In this document: positions 1 through 8,102 of the stretch, piece by piece
Numbering within the stretch: the stretch's first letter is position 1
Layout of the letters: every line of letters begins with the position of its first letter
NCBI GenBank assembly: GCA_937993755.1
Contig: CALKMA010000016.1
Location: forward strand, 1-32,551
From: HGM13233 sp900762805
GTDB lineage: Bacteria > Bacillota > Clostridia > Oscillospirales > Ruminococcaceae
Direction of reading: 5' to 3'
Length of the DNA stretch: 32,551 bases
Made by a program: the position numbers and the translations under genes
Notes under the pieces: model-generated
What the model saw: only the letters and a program-made list of their open reading frames with translations
The model's database searches: none
Told to the model about the DNA's origin: nothing

Positions 1-398
1 AAGCTATGTCTTCTTTTATCCTTTTTTCAATTTGCGCAAGTTATTGTACCTTATCAGCAATAGGCGAGGTGTTCTTTCGGCTTCTCCGATCGCTCTCAAG
101 GATCAGGTCTTTCAGCGGCTTATTGATGCTCCCTCCGAAACGTTAGGATTTTTACCAGCAAAATCCATGCTTTTTGTAGAGCGCTCCGCAACGGCATCTC
201 CCGCATTCTTGCAGCCTTCCTTGACTGCCTTATTCATTATAGTCATTTATATAACGGTGTTCCATCAGACAACCGGCCAAACACGTCTTGCGATGCGTCC
301 GGTCGATCGCCTGCCATTTGCCGCGCCGAGCTTTTTTCTCTTTGGGTCATATCTGTTTGCAGCGCAGAGACAAAAATGACAAAATTTTAGCCGAAGTC
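1..398. other. Non-coding stretch upstream of infC
   Basis: I see no gene, RNA gene or clear terminator here. A 115-codon open frame starting at a TTG (32-379, plus) has no ribosome binding site and no recognisable domain, and its composition is unlike the neighbouring genes, so I treat it as chance. The stretch is less GC-rich than the genes that follow, as expected of an intergenic region leading to a strong promoter. Confidence 0.5.
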
Positions 399-427
399 TT
401 GACAAGTTGGGCGCACCCTGCTAATAT
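399..427 (+). promoter_or_regulatory. SigA-type promoter of infC-rpmI-rplT
   Basis: A perfect -35 TTGACA (399-404) is separated by 17 bases from TAATAT (422-427), one mismatch from the TATAAT consensus. Transcription would begin near 434, giving an infC leader of about 137 bases. The near-consensus match fits a constitutive strong promoter whose output is adjusted downstream in the leader. Confidence 0.88.
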
Positions 428-456
428 ATATTAGCAACAATAAAGCAGACACGATT

Positions 457-544
457 CCGTGCTCACCTTGCTGCTTCCGGCGGCGGGTCAATAGGAAGGC
501 CGCAGGGCCTTTTGTTGAGCACGGGCGAGCAGTCCGTGTTTTTT
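457..544 (+). promoter_or_regulatory. infC leader attenuator with competing hairpins
   Basis: The leader can form two mutually exclusive structures. A terminator pairs 518-525 with 533-540 (core CACGG/CCGTG) and runs straight into six T residues (539-544). An alternative 9-bp perfect pairing joins CCGTGCTCA (457-465) to TGAGCACGG (516-524), which removes the 5' arm of the terminator. A further hairpin (about 495-512, AGGCC/GGCCT) lies between. In Bacillus and relatives the infC-rpmI-rplT operon is controlled by L20 binding to such a leader (Rfam L20_leader). Assignment to that family is inferred from position and layout, not from a covariance-model match. Confidence 0.72.
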
Positions 545-554
545 GTTATCAAAG

Positions 555-573
555 AAGGAGGTACCCGAAGATA
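555..573 (+). promoter_or_regulatory. Ribosome binding site and ATA start of infC
   Basis: AAGGAGG (555-561) sits 9 bases before ATA (571-573). Reading from this ATA gives a normal IF3 N-terminus. The first in-frame ATG is at 658, 29 codons later, with no Shine-Dalgarno sequence before it, and would delete part of the conserved N-domain. The strong site therefore decides in favour of the ATA start. Confidence 0.85.
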
Positions 574-1125
574 GCCGGCAAAGACCATGTTATCAATGAC
601 CGCATTTCCGCCCCGGAGGTCCGCGTCGTAGACAATGCAAACAACCAGCTTGGGATCATGTCCACCGCTGAGGCACTCCGCATCGCCGAGCAGCGGGGGC
701 TGGATCTGGTGCTCATCGCGCCGCAGGCTGCGCCGCCCGTCTGCCGCATCATGGATTACGGAAAGTTCCGTTTCGAGCAGCAGAAGCGTGAAAAGGATCA
801 GCGCAAGAACCAGAAGATCGTCGAGCTCAAGGAGATCCGACTTTCCCTGAACATCGGCGAGCACGATTTCGCCACCAAGGTCGGCCATGCCGTCCGCTTT
901 TTGAGCGGCGGCGACAAGGTCAAGGCCTCTATCCGCTTCCGCGGCCGCGAGATGGCTCACGCCTCGCTCGGAAATGTCACGATGGACAAATTCGCCCAGG
1001 CTCTCGCGGAGAACGCCGTCGTCGAAAAGCCCGCCAAGATCGAAGGCCGCTCGATGACGATGGTGCTCGCCCCCAAACCGAACAATACAAATTTGAAAGG
1101 AAAAAAGCAAGATGCCCAAAATTAA
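571..1125 (+). CDS. infC: Translation initiation factor IF-3
   Basis: IF-3 binds the 30S subunit, prevents premature joining of 50S and proofreads start codon and initiator tRNA. The 184-residue product has the family's usual length when read from ATA 571. The N-domain contains the hallmark stretch APPVCRIMDYGKF followed by the basic linker, and the C-domain carries the RGREMAH motif. An ATG-initiated form from 658 would be only 155 residues and would lack the start of the N-domain (INDRI..VRVVD). IF-3 genes in many bacteria use AUU, AUC or AUA because IF-3 discriminates against such codons and so limits its own synthesis; that regulation is inferred here. The 3' end overlaps rpmI by 14 bases, suggesting translational coupling. 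It is the first gene of infC-rpmI-rplT. Confidence 0.96.
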   Translation: MAGKDHVINDRISAPEVRVVDNANNQLGIMSTAEALRIAEQRGLDLVLIAPQAAPPVCRIMDYGKFRFEQQKREKDQRKNQKIVELKEIRLSLNIGEHDFATKVGHAVRFLSGGDKVKASIRFRGREMAHASLGNVTMDKFAQALAENAVVEKPAKIEGRSMTMVLAPKPNNTNLKGKKQDAQN

Positions 1126-1315
1126 GACGCACACCGGCAGCAAAAAGCGTTTCACCGTCACGAAAAACGGCCTGTTCAAACGCGGCCATGCCTACAAATC
1201 TCACCTGCTGAACGGTCACGGAAAGACCACAAAGCGCAAGAGAGGCCTTCGTCAGGCGGCTTATGTCGATAAGACCAACGCTGCCAACCTCAAGGTTCTG
1301 CTTCCCTACAAATAA
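1112..1315 (+). CDS. rpmI: 50S ribosomal protein L35 (bL35)
   Basis: L35 is a small basic protein of the large subunit. The 67-residue sequence starts MPKIKTHTGSKKRF, contains the KSHLL segment, and ends with LKVLLPYK, all typical of the family, as is the length. The start codon lies inside the infC end in another frame, with a GAAAGGA ribosome binding site about 12 bases upstream. Expression should depend on the shared infC promoter and leader. Confidence 0.97.
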   Translation: MPKIKTHTGSKKRFTVTKNGLFKRGHAYKSHLLNGHGKTTKRKRGLRQAAYVDKTNAANLKVLLPYK

Positions 1316-1367
1316 ACCAAAACAGACGGGCTGACCGGCCCAAATCATAAAAACGGAGGAACATACT

Positions 1368-1721
1368 ATGGCTCGCGTTAAAGGCGCCATGATGACGCGC
1401 AAAAGAAGAAAGAAAGTCTTAAAGCTCGCCAAGGGCTATTACGGCAGCAAATCCACCCTGTTCAAGACGGCGAAGGAAGCCGTTTACAAATCCGGCCAGA
1501 AGGCTTATATCGGCCGCAGGCTCAAGAAAAGAGACTTCCGCCGCCTGTGGATCACCCGTATTTCGGCCGGCTGCAAGCAGAACGGACTCAACTATTCCAC
1601 CTTTATGAACGGCCTGAAGAAGGCCGGCATCGAGCTCAACCGCAAGATGCTGTCCGAGATTGCCATCAACGATCCCAAGGCCTTCACCCAGCTCGTTGAC
1701 CAGGCAAAAGCAGCTTTATAA
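1368..1721 (+). CDS. rplT: 50S ribosomal protein L20 (bL20)
   Basis: L20 is an early-assembly large-subunit protein that binds 23S rRNA; in several bacteria it also binds its own operon leader or mRNA to repress synthesis. The 117-residue product has the usual length. It shows the basic N-terminal extension (RKRRKKVLKLAKGY), the conserved RRLWITRISA segment and the YSTFMNGLKKAGIELNRKML block. GGAGG lies 7 bases before the ATG. It is the last gene of the infC operon and the likely effector of the attenuator at 457-544 if this operon behaves like that of Bacillus. Confidence 0.97.
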   Translation: MARVKGAMMTRKRRKKVLKLAKGYYGSKSTLFKTAKEAVYKSGQKAYIGRRLKKRDFRRLWITRISAGCKQNGLNYSTFMNGLKKAGIELNRKMLSEIAINDPKAFTQLVDQAKAAL

Positions 1722-1729
1722 GATCACGC

Positions 1730-1770
1730 AGCCCGCGGCAATTTTTGCAAGCGGGCTTGCGCTATTTTTA
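1730..1770 (+). terminator. Possible weak terminator after rplT
   Basis: GCCCGC (1731-1736) can pair with GCGGGC (1751-1756), with one further A-T pair outside. The next T run (1765-1769) begins about eight bases after the stem rather than immediately, so termination would be weak. Some readthrough into the downstream methyltransferase gene is likely. Confidence 0.35.
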
Positions 1771-1786
1771 CCCATCGGAGAAGACT

Positions 1787-2623
1787 ATGTCGGAGCGTGT
1801 CATTTCCTCAACGGCCAACAGCCTGGTCAAGCGGCTGCGGCCGCTGTTTTCCGACGCCGGCGCGCGCCGCGCCGCCGGCCTTTTTCCGGCGGAGGGCCGC
1901 TCGCTGTGCCGTGAGGCCGTGCGTGCCGGCCTGGCAGAGGAGCTGTGGTTTACCGAAAAGAACGCGCCCTTTGCGCGCGGGCTGGCCGCCGGAAGCGCGG
2001 CGGGGCTGACGCTGATGAGCGAGGCGGTCGCCGGACGGCTGACCGACCAGAAGGCACCGCAGGGCGTTTTTGCGCTCTGCCGCTTTCCGCAGGGGCCGTC
2101 GCCGCTCGCCGCTCCCCCGCCGGCCTCCTGCGCCGCCGGCAATGCGGAGAAGAGCGGGAGCGGGCGGGGCTTTGCCCGCATCGTGGGGCTGTTTGATATC
2201 GCCGATCCCATCAATGCCGGCGCCATTCTGCGCACGGCGCTGGCGCTCGGCTACGATGGGGCCGTTGCCGCCGGCGAGGCGGCCGACCTCTTTTCGCCAA
2301 GGGCGCTGCGCGCCGGCATGGGCGCGCAGCTTCATCTGCCGGTGCAGCGCATGGCCGGCTGGCAGACGGCGCTCGACGCTGCCCGATCGGCGGGGTTTAC
2401 CGCCGTCGCCGCCGCGCTGACGCCCGCGGCGCAGCCGCTGGCCGCCGCCGACCCCCGGCAGGAGAGGCTCTTTCTTGTTTTTGGCAACGAAGGAGCGGGG
2501 CTGGAGCCGGCCGCCGTTGCGCGCTGCACACCCGTCGTTATCCCCATGCATGCCGGCTTTGACAGCCTTAACGTGGCCGTCGCGGCGGGGATATTCATGT
2601 GGTATTTCAGAAAACCTGAGTAA
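1787..2623 (+). CDS. TrmH/SpoU-family RNA 2'-O-methyltransferase
   Basis: A SAM-dependent ribose methyltransferase of the SPOUT superfamily, acting on rRNA or tRNA; the target nucleotide cannot be told from sequence. Starting at the ATG at 1787 (GGAG six bases upstream) gives 278 residues. An N-terminal substrate-binding part (about 1-100, L30e-like) precedes the knotted catalytic domain. Motif 1 is DIADPINAGAILRT (137-150), motif 2 VFGNEGAGL (231-239) and motif 3 IPMHAGFDSLNVAVAAGI (252-269). Motif 3 has D where many relatives have E before SLNV. The linker around 101-127 is rich in Pro, Ala and Gly. An in-frame upstream start at 1745 would add 14 residues but overlaps the rplT hairpin. The gene ends 12 bases before dprA. 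Confidence 0.9.
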   Translation: MSERVISSTANSLVKRLRPLFSDAGARRAAGLFPAEGRSLCREAVRAGLAEELWFTEKNAPFARGLAAGSAAGLTLMSEAVAGRLTDQKAPQGVFALCRFPQGPSPLAAPPPASCAAGNAEKSGSGRGFARIVGLFDIADPINAGAILRTALALGYDGAVAAGEAADLFSPRALRAGMGAQLHLPVQRMAGWQTALDAARSAGFTAVAAALTPAAQPLAAADPRQERLFLVFGNEGAGLEPAAVARCTPVVIPMHAGFDSLNVAVAAGIFMWYFRKPE

Positions 2624-2635
2624 AGGAGGCCGCCT

Positions 2636-3718
2636 GTGGATCGGGAAACGCTTATCAAATGGATATGGCTCAGCGAGCTGCTCGGCCCGGCCGCTCTTTC
2701 TCCGGCCGAGGCGCTCGGTGTCTACGGCACCGTTGATGAGGCCTATGAGATGGCCCTGCAGGGCCAGTATTGGAGCGCCCGCGTCGCACAGGCCGCCGCC
2801 AAAGCGCCGGCCGAGCTGCCCCAACGGGCGGCGCGCATTGCAGAGGCCTGCGAGGGGGCCGGCGTCACCGTTGTCCCCTATGACAGCGCGTTTTACCCGC
2901 CGCTGCTGCTGGGCCTTTCCAATGCGCCGGCCGTGCTGTATGTCACCGGCCGGCCGGAGTCGCTGACGCTGCGCTGTATTTCGGGCGTCGGCACCCGCCG
3001 TATCACGCCCTACGGCAAGCGGGTCACGGGCGAGCTGCTTCGGCCCGTCGCCCGCCGGGGCATCTGTCTCGTCAGCGGGCTGGCTCACGGCATCGACGCC
3101 GAGGTACACAAGGCGGCGCTGGCGGAGGACGGCGTTACTGTTGCCGTCATCGGCTGCCCGATCCATGAGACCTACCCGGCCGCTCACAGCGAGCTGCGCC
3201 GCCTCATTGAGCAGCGGGGCGCAACGGTCAGCGAGTATCCCCCGCTGCCGATGGCCTACAACCGCGCCGTCTTTCCGCGCCGCAACCGCATCATTGCCGG
3301 TATGTCCGAGCTGCTTGCCGTGTTTGAGTGTACCATGCGCAGCGGCACCATGCGCACCGTCGATTGGGCGCTGGAATTCGGGCGCGATATCTTCGCCGTG
3401 CCCGGCCGCCTGACCGACGACACCAGCGAGGGCTGCAACCGCATCATACAGAGCGGCGCGTCGCCGCTGCTGAGCGCCGCCGACCTGCTGGAGCGGCTGG
3501 GCTTCGAGGGGGAGGAGCCGGAAAAGAAGAAGGCTGCCCGCCCGCCGCTGACGGGCGACGGCAGAGCCATATGGGATCGTCTGGGGCTTGATCCGGCCTC
3601 TGAGGAAGAATTATCGACCGAGCTCGGTATCCCTGAGCCCGATCTGCTGCCGCTGCTCACGGAGCTGGAGCTCGGCGGATATATCACGCGCCGCGGCGGG
3701 CTGTACCAGCGCGCCTGA
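2636..3718 (+). CDS. dprA: DNA-processing protein DprA (Smf)
   Basis: DprA binds incoming single-stranded DNA during transformation and loads RecA; it is also widespread in species not known to be competent. The 360-residue product starts at GTG with AAAGGAGG (2622-2629) just upstream, the G-rich site overlapping the stop of the preceding gene. The Rossmann-like core shows GTRRITPYGKR, LVSGLAHGIDAEVHKAAL, VIGCPIHETYPAAHSEL, SEYPP and FPRRNRIIAGMS, then RSGTMRTVDWALEFGRDIFAVPG. An N-terminal helical region precedes it, and the last roughly 60 residues look like the winged-helix (DprA_WH) domain. The SGT..T stretch is a mild variant of the common SGSLIT. It is followed 28 bases later by topA, a frequent order in Bacillota. 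Confidence 0.95.
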   Translation: MDRETLIKWIWLSELLGPAALSPAEALGVYGTVDEAYEMALQGQYWSARVAQAAAKAPAELPQRAARIAEACEGAGVTVVPYDSAFYPPLLLGLSNAPAVLYVTGRPESLTLRCISGVGTRRITPYGKRVTGELLRPVARRGICLVSGLAHGIDAEVHKAALAEDGVTVAVIGCPIHETYPAAHSELRRLIEQRGATVSEYPPLPMAYNRAVFPRRNRIIAGMSELLAVFECTMRSGTMRTVDWALEFGRDIFAVPGRLTDDTSEGCNRIIQSGASPLLSAADLLERLGFEGEEPEKKKAARPPLTGDGRAIWDRLGLDPASEEELSTELGIPEPDLLPLLTELELGGYITRRGGLYQRA

Positions 3719-3746
3719 GCGCCAATCTGAAAGAAAAGAGCTGCAA

Positions 3747-5828
3747 ATGTCTAAACTGGTTATTGTGGAATCTCCCACCAAGGCAAAGACCATTCAGAAA
3801 TATCTCGGAAGCGACTATGAAGTCATGGCCTCCAAGGGCCATGTGCGCGACCTGCCCAAAAGCTCCTTCGGCGTCAACATTGCCAAGGGGTTTGTGCCGC
3901 AGTATCTCAACGTGGCCGGCAAGGAAAAGATGATCCGCCAGCTGCGCGAGGAGGCCGCCAAGAGCGACTTTGTCTACCTTGCTACCGACCCCGACCGCGA
4001 GGGCGAGGCCATCGCGTGGCATCTTTCCTATCTGCTCGGCCTGCCGGAGGGGCAGCATAACCGCGTCACCTTCGGAGAGATCAGCAAGAGCGGCATCGAA
4101 AAGGGCATGGCCGCCCCGCGCGCCATCGACCAGAATATCGTCAATTCCCAGCAGACGCGCCGTATCCTTGACCGCATCGTCGGCTACAAGCTGTCGCCGC
4201 TGCTGTGGAGCTCCATCAAGCGCGGGCTGTCGGCCGGCCGTGTGCAGTCGGTCACCGTGCGGCTGCTGGTCGATCGTGAGCGCGAGATCCGGGCCTTTGT
4301 TTCGCAGGAATACTGGACGGTGGACGTCCAGTTCGGCCGCCCCGGCGAAAAGGTTTTTCTTGCCCGCGTGACGGGGAAGGACGGTGTAGCGGATTTTTCG
4401 CTGCCCGATCAGAAGGCGGCCGACGCCGTCTGCCGCGACCTTGAAAACAGCGAGTTTATCGTCACCGGCGTCAGAAAGCAGCAGCGCCGCCGCGCGCCCG
4501 ACCCGCCCTTTATCACCAGCACCCTCCAGCAGGACGCCTCCCGCCGTCTCGGCTTCACCTCCCGCCGCGCCATGCGCGCCGCGCAGGAGCTGTATGAGGG
4601 CATCGAGGTCGAGGGCGTCGGCGTGACCGGCCTTATCACCTATATGCGCACCGACTCGCTGCGCATCTCGGATGAGGCTGACGCTGCCGCCAAGGCCTAT
4701 ATCGCGCGCGTCTACGGCGAGAGCTACCGCTTTGCCGGTCAGCGCAGCTACAAGCGCAAGGCGGCCTCCAACGTGCAGGACGCCCACGAGGCGATCCGCC
4801 CCACCGACGTGGAGCTGACGCCGGCGCGCGTCAAGCCGTCGCTGACGGCCGATCAATACAAAATTTACAAGCTTATCTGGGAGCGGTTTGTGGCCTCCCG
4901 CATGACCGACCAGCAGCTGCTGGTCACCTCGGTTGATATCCGCGCCGGCCAGTACAGCCTGCGCGCCAGCGGCCACATCGTGGAGTTTGACGGGTTCGCC
5001 CGCCTGTATGAGGCCGCCCGCGATGAAAAGGAGGAGGCTGCCGCCTCGCTGCCGCCCATAGCGGAGGGCGACCGGCTGGAGAGCAGCGCCATTCTCCCCA
5101 TCCAGAGGTTTACCCAGCCGCCGCCCCGCTACACCGAAGCGTCGCTCATCAAGACGCTGGAGGAAAACGGCATCGGACGTCCGGCTACCTATGTACCCAT
5201 CATCAGCACCATCATCGACCGCGGCTATGTCGAGCGCAACGGCAGGCAGCTGGTGCCGACCTCGCTGGGCGAGATCGTGACCGATCTGATGATCGAGGAG
5301 TTCTCCCCCATCGTTGACACCGGCTTTTCGGCCAGCATGGAAAAGAAGCTCGACCAGATCGAGGACGGCAAGACCGACTGGACGGCCACGCTCGACGAAT
5401 TCTATCAGGACTTCAGCGCCATGCTTGAAAAGGCCAAGACCGATCTGGAGGGCCGCAAGCTGGCGGTGAAGGACGAGGAGAGCGACGTCATCTGCGACAA
5501 ATGCGGCCGCCGCATGGTCATCAAGACCGGCCGCTTCGGCAAGTTCCTGGCCTGCCCCGGTTTTCCTGAGTGCAAGAACACCAAGCGCATCGAGATCGAG
5601 ACCAAGGGCCGCTGCCCCAAGTGCGGCGGGCGTATTCTGGAGATGCGCTCCAAGCGCGGCCGTATTTTCTACGCCTGTGAGAACGGGCGCAGCTGCGGCT
5701 TCATGACCTGGAATAAGCCCACCGACAAGCTCTGCCCCCAGTGCGGTGCAACGCTGTTCACCGCCAAGGGGAGAAACCCCGGCCTGCTCTGTGAGAGAGA
5801 GGGCTGCGGGTATACCGAAAAGCCGTGA
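3747..5828 (+). CDS. topA: DNA topoisomerase I (type IA)
   Basis: It relaxes negative supercoils through a 5'-phosphotyrosine intermediate. The start is the ATG at 3747 (MSKLVIVESPTKAKTI) with AAAAGAG upstream; the longer open frame from 3588 runs back into dprA and is not used. Length is 693 residues, normal for the family. The TOPRIM domain contains E8 and the acidic motif DPDREGE (81-87). The catalytic tyrosine is Y299 in LITYMRTDS. QDAHEAIRPT and ENGIGRPATY follow. The C-terminus has three CxxC zinc ribbons (about 583-609, 623-650 and 663-688) that bind single-stranded DNA. The stop codon shares one base with the trmFO start. Confidence 0.98.
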   Translation: MSKLVIVESPTKAKTIQKYLGSDYEVMASKGHVRDLPKSSFGVNIAKGFVPQYLNVAGKEKMIRQLREEAAKSDFVYLATDPDREGEAIAWHLSYLLGLPEGQHNRVTFGEISKSGIEKGMAAPRAIDQNIVNSQQTRRILDRIVGYKLSPLLWSSIKRGLSAGRVQSVTVRLLVDREREIRAFVSQEYWTVDVQFGRPGEKVFLARVTGKDGVADFSLPDQKAADAVCRDLENSEFIVTGVRKQQRRRAPDPPFITSTLQQDASRRLGFTSRRAMRAAQELYEGIEVEGVGVTGLITYMRTDSLRISDEADAAAKAYIARVYGESYRFAGQRSYKRKAASNVQDAHEAIRPTDVELTPARVKPSLTADQYKIYKLIWERFVASRMTDQQLLVTSVDIRAGQYSLRASGHIVEFDGFARLYEAARDEKEEAAASLPPIAEGDRLESSAILPIQRFTQPPPRYTEASLIKTLEENGIGRPATYVPIISTIIDRGYVERNGRQLVPTSLGEIVTDLMIEEFSPIVDTGFSASMEKKLDQIEDGKTDWTATLDEFYQDFSAMLEKAKTDLEGRKLAVKDEESDVICDKCGRRMVIKTGRFGKFLACPGFPECKNTKRIEIETKGRCPKCGGRILEMRSKRGRIFYACENGRSCGFMTWNKPTDKLCPQCGATLFTAKGRNPGLLCEREGCGYTEKP

Positions 5829-7129
5829 TGCGCGCGCGTGTCATCGGCGCCGGCCTTGCCGGGTGCGAGGCGGCATGGGCGCTGGCTCAGCGCGGCGTGG
5901 CGGTCGAGCTGTACGAGCAAAAGCCTGCCCGCTTTTCGCCGGCGCACAGCAGCCCCGACTTTGCCGAGCTGGTTTGCTCCAACTCGCTCAAGAGCCTGTC
6001 GCCCGACAGCGCGGCCGGTCTGCTCAAAAACGAGATGCGGCTGCTGGGCAGCGTCACCCTTGCTGCGGCCGACCGCTGCCGTGTGCCGGCGGGCGGGGCG
6101 CTGGCCGTTGACCGCACCGAGTTCTCGCGGCTGGTCACCCTGAGCATCCGCAGCCACCCGCTCATCACCGTGATCGGGCGCGAATATACCGAAATCGACC
6201 TGTCGCAGCCGACCGTCATTGCCACCGGCCCTCTCACGGAGGGCGCGCTGGCCGAGGCTGTTGCCGGGCTATGCGGGCAGCCGCTCAGCTTTTTCGACGC
6301 GGCGGCCCCTATTGTAACGGGCGAATCGCTCGACCGAAGCCGCGTGCATGAGGCGTCGCGCTACGGCAAGGGAACGCCCGATTATCTCAATTGCTATTTT
6401 GACCGGGAGGGGTACCTGGCCTTTCACCGGGAGCTGGTCAACGCCCGAACCGCCCGGCTCCATGATTTTGATTATCATGTCTATGAGGGCTGTATGCCCA
6501 TTGAAAAGCTGGCCTCGCGCGGGGAGGACAGCATCCGCTTCGGCCCGCTCAAGCCGGTCGGACTGACCGATCCGGCCACCGGCCGCCGCCCGTGGGCGGC
6601 GGTGCAGCTGCGGCGCGAGGACCGGCGCGGCGAGCTGTACAATCTGGTCGGCTTTCAGACCAATCTGGCCTTTCCCGAACAGAAGCGGGTGTTCCGCATG
6701 ATCCCCGGCCTGGAAAACGCCGAATTCGTGCGCTACGGCGTCATGCACCGCAACACCTTTCTCTGCTCGCCCCGCCTGCTGACGGAGGAGCTGTGCCTGC
6801 GCGGGCAGCCCAACCTGTACTTTGCCGGTCAGATCACCGGAACCGAGGGGTATATGGAGAGCGCCATGGGCGGCATTGCCGCCGGCCGTGCGCTGGCGGC
6901 GCGTTTGGCAGGCCGGCAGGCAGCCCCGCTGCCGGAGACCACCATGAGCGGGGCGCTGCTGCGCTATGTCAGCTCGTTTGAGGGCGATTTCCAGCCGATG
7001 GGCGCCAACATGGGCATCCTGCCGCCGCTCGGCGAGGCGATACGCGACAAAAAGAAGAAATACGCCCTGCTGGCACAGCGGGCGATCGATGACCTGAAGG
7101 AGGTTTTGGCAGATGAAGATCGTGATTGA
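5828..7129 (+). CDS. trmFO: tRNA m5U54 methyltransferase TrmFO (folate/FAD-dependent)
   Basis: TrmFO makes ribothymidine at position 54 of the tRNA T-loop, using methylenetetrahydrofolate as carbon donor and FADH2 as reductant. The 433-residue product opens with the FAD-binding VIGAGLAGCEAAWALA, followed by the family hallmark SPDFAELVCSNSLKS. NLVGFQTNLAFPEQKRVFRMIPGLENAEFVRYGVMHRNTF is represented by clear blocks, and the C-terminal GQITGTEGYMES motif is intact. The ATG at 5828 overlaps the topA stop by one base; a GTG one codon earlier is possible. The 3' end overlaps plsX by 17 bases. topA-trmFO adjacency is common in Bacillota and supports the call. Confidence 0.96.
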   Translation: MRARVIGAGLAGCEAAWALAQRGVAVELYEQKPARFSPAHSSPDFAELVCSNSLKSLSPDSAAGLLKNEMRLLGSVTLAAADRCRVPAGGALAVDRTEFSRLVTLSIRSHPLITVIGREYTEIDLSQPTVIATGPLTEGALAEAVAGLCGQPLSFFDAAAPIVTGESLDRSRVHEASRYGKGTPDYLNCYFDREGYLAFHRELVNARTARLHDFDYHVYEGCMPIEKLASRGEDSIRFGPLKPVGLTDPATGRRPWAAVQLRREDRRGELYNLVGFQTNLAFPEQKRVFRMIPGLENAEFVRYGVMHRNTFLCSPRLLTEELCLRGQPNLYFAGQITGTEGYMESAMGGIAAGRALAARLAGRQAAPLPETTMSGALLRYVSSFEGDFQPMGANMGILPPLGEAIRDKKKKYALLAQRAIDDLKEVLADEDRD

Positions 7130-8102
7130 CGCTTTTGGCGGCGATAATGCGCCGCAGGCCGTTCTGGAGGGAGCCGTCCGCGCCGCCCGCGAGCTGCCGG
7201 CCGGCATCGTGCTGGCGGGAAATGAGCAGAAAATACGCGCCGCGGCGTCGGAGGCAGGGTTCGAGCTTACAGGCATAGAGATCCTCAACGCCGAAAGCGA
7301 GATATCGATGCATGACGATCCGGGCATCGTACTCAAGGCCAAGAAGAACAGCTCGATGGCCGTTGGCCTGTCGGCATTGGCTGCCGGCGAGGCCGACGCC
7401 TTTGTCAGCGCCGGCAGCACCGGCGCGCTGCTGATGGGCGGGACCTTTATCGTCAAGCGCATCCGGGGCGTCAAGCGTCCGGCGCTGGCCTCGGTGGTGC
7501 CGTCGCTCAACGGCTGCTTCATGCTGGTTGACTGCGGTGCCAATGTCGAGGCCCGGCCGGAAATGCTGGTGCAGTTCGCGCGCATGGGGTCGGTCTATAT
7601 GGAAAAGGTCATGGGCGTCAGCCGGCCGCGCGTCGGGCTTGTCAACAACGGCGCCGAGGAAACAAAGGGCACCGATATGCTGCGCGAGACCTATGAGCTG
7701 CTCCGGCAGGCCGAGGGGCTTCACTTTATCGGCAACATCGAGGGGCGCGACGCCCCGCTCGGCGGCTGCGATGTCGCCGTGGCCGACGGCATGATCGGCA
7801 ATGTCATGCTCAAGACGATGGAGGGGCTCGGCAAGGCCATGTCGGTCCGTCTCAAGCAGATGTTCAAGAAAAATATCTTTACCATGATGGCGGCCGGCGT
7901 GCTGTCGGGCGGCATCAAGGAGCTGCGGCGCAGCATGGATGCCAGCGAGCACGGCGGCGCGCCGCTGCTCGGCCTGCAGAAGACCGTCATCAAGGCGCAC
8001 GGCAATTCTGACGCCACCGCCATTTTCAACGCTGTCCGGCAGGCCATCCGCTGTGTCGAGAACGATATTCCGGGCGTCATCGCCGCGGGGGTGCAGCAAT
8101 GA
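7113..8102 (+). CDS. plsX: Phosphate acyltransferase PlsX
   Basis: PlsX converts acyl-ACP and phosphate to acyl-phosphate, the acyl donor for PlsY in phospholipid synthesis; it acts at the inner face of the membrane as a peripheral protein. The 329-residue sequence begins MKIVIDAFGGDNAP and contains the family blocks SAGSTGALLMGG, CGANVEARPE, GLVNNGAEETKGTD, FIGNIEGRD and VADGMIGNVMLKTMEG. GGAGG lies in the end of trmFO about 10 bases before the ATG, implying coupled translation. The gene overlaps rnc by four bases (ATGA). The acpP gene often found between plsX and rnc is absent. Confidence 0.97.
   Translation: MKIVIDAFGGDNAPQAVLEGAVRAARELPAGIVLAGNEQKIRAAASEAGFELTGIEILNAESEISMHDDPGIVLKAKKNSSMAVGLSALAAGEADAFVSAGSTGALLMGGTFIVKRIRGVKRPALASVVPSLNGCFMLVDCGANVEARPEMLVQFARMGSVYMEKVMGVSRPRVGLVNNGAEETKGTDMLRETYELLRQAEGLHFIGNIEGRDAPLGGCDVAVADGMIGNVMLKTMEGLGKAMSVRLKQMFKKNIFTMMAAGVLSGGIKELRRSMDASEHGGAPLLGLQKTVIKAHGNSDATAIFNAVRQAIRCVENDIPGVIAAGVQQ

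Noticed and set aside
32..379. 115-codon plus-strand frame at the window start
   Set aside because: TTG start without a ribosome binding site, no known domain, and it is followed by the infC promoter; treated as intergenic.
463..1179. 238-codon minus-strand open frame across infC
   Set aside because: infC on the plus strand has clear homology, a promoter and a ribosome binding site; the antisense frame has none.
1808..3187. 459-codon minus-strand open frame
   Set aside because: Antisense to the TrmH-family gene and dprA, with low-complexity Arg/Gly/Ala composition and no ribosome binding site.
3588..3746. N-terminal extension of topoisomerase I from 3588
   Set aside because: The extra codons overlap dprA in another frame. 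The conserved MSKLVIVESPTKAKTI start at 3747 has its own ribosome binding site.
3684..4976. 430-codon minus-strand open frame
   Set aside because: Antisense shadow of topA; composition only reflects the opposite strand.
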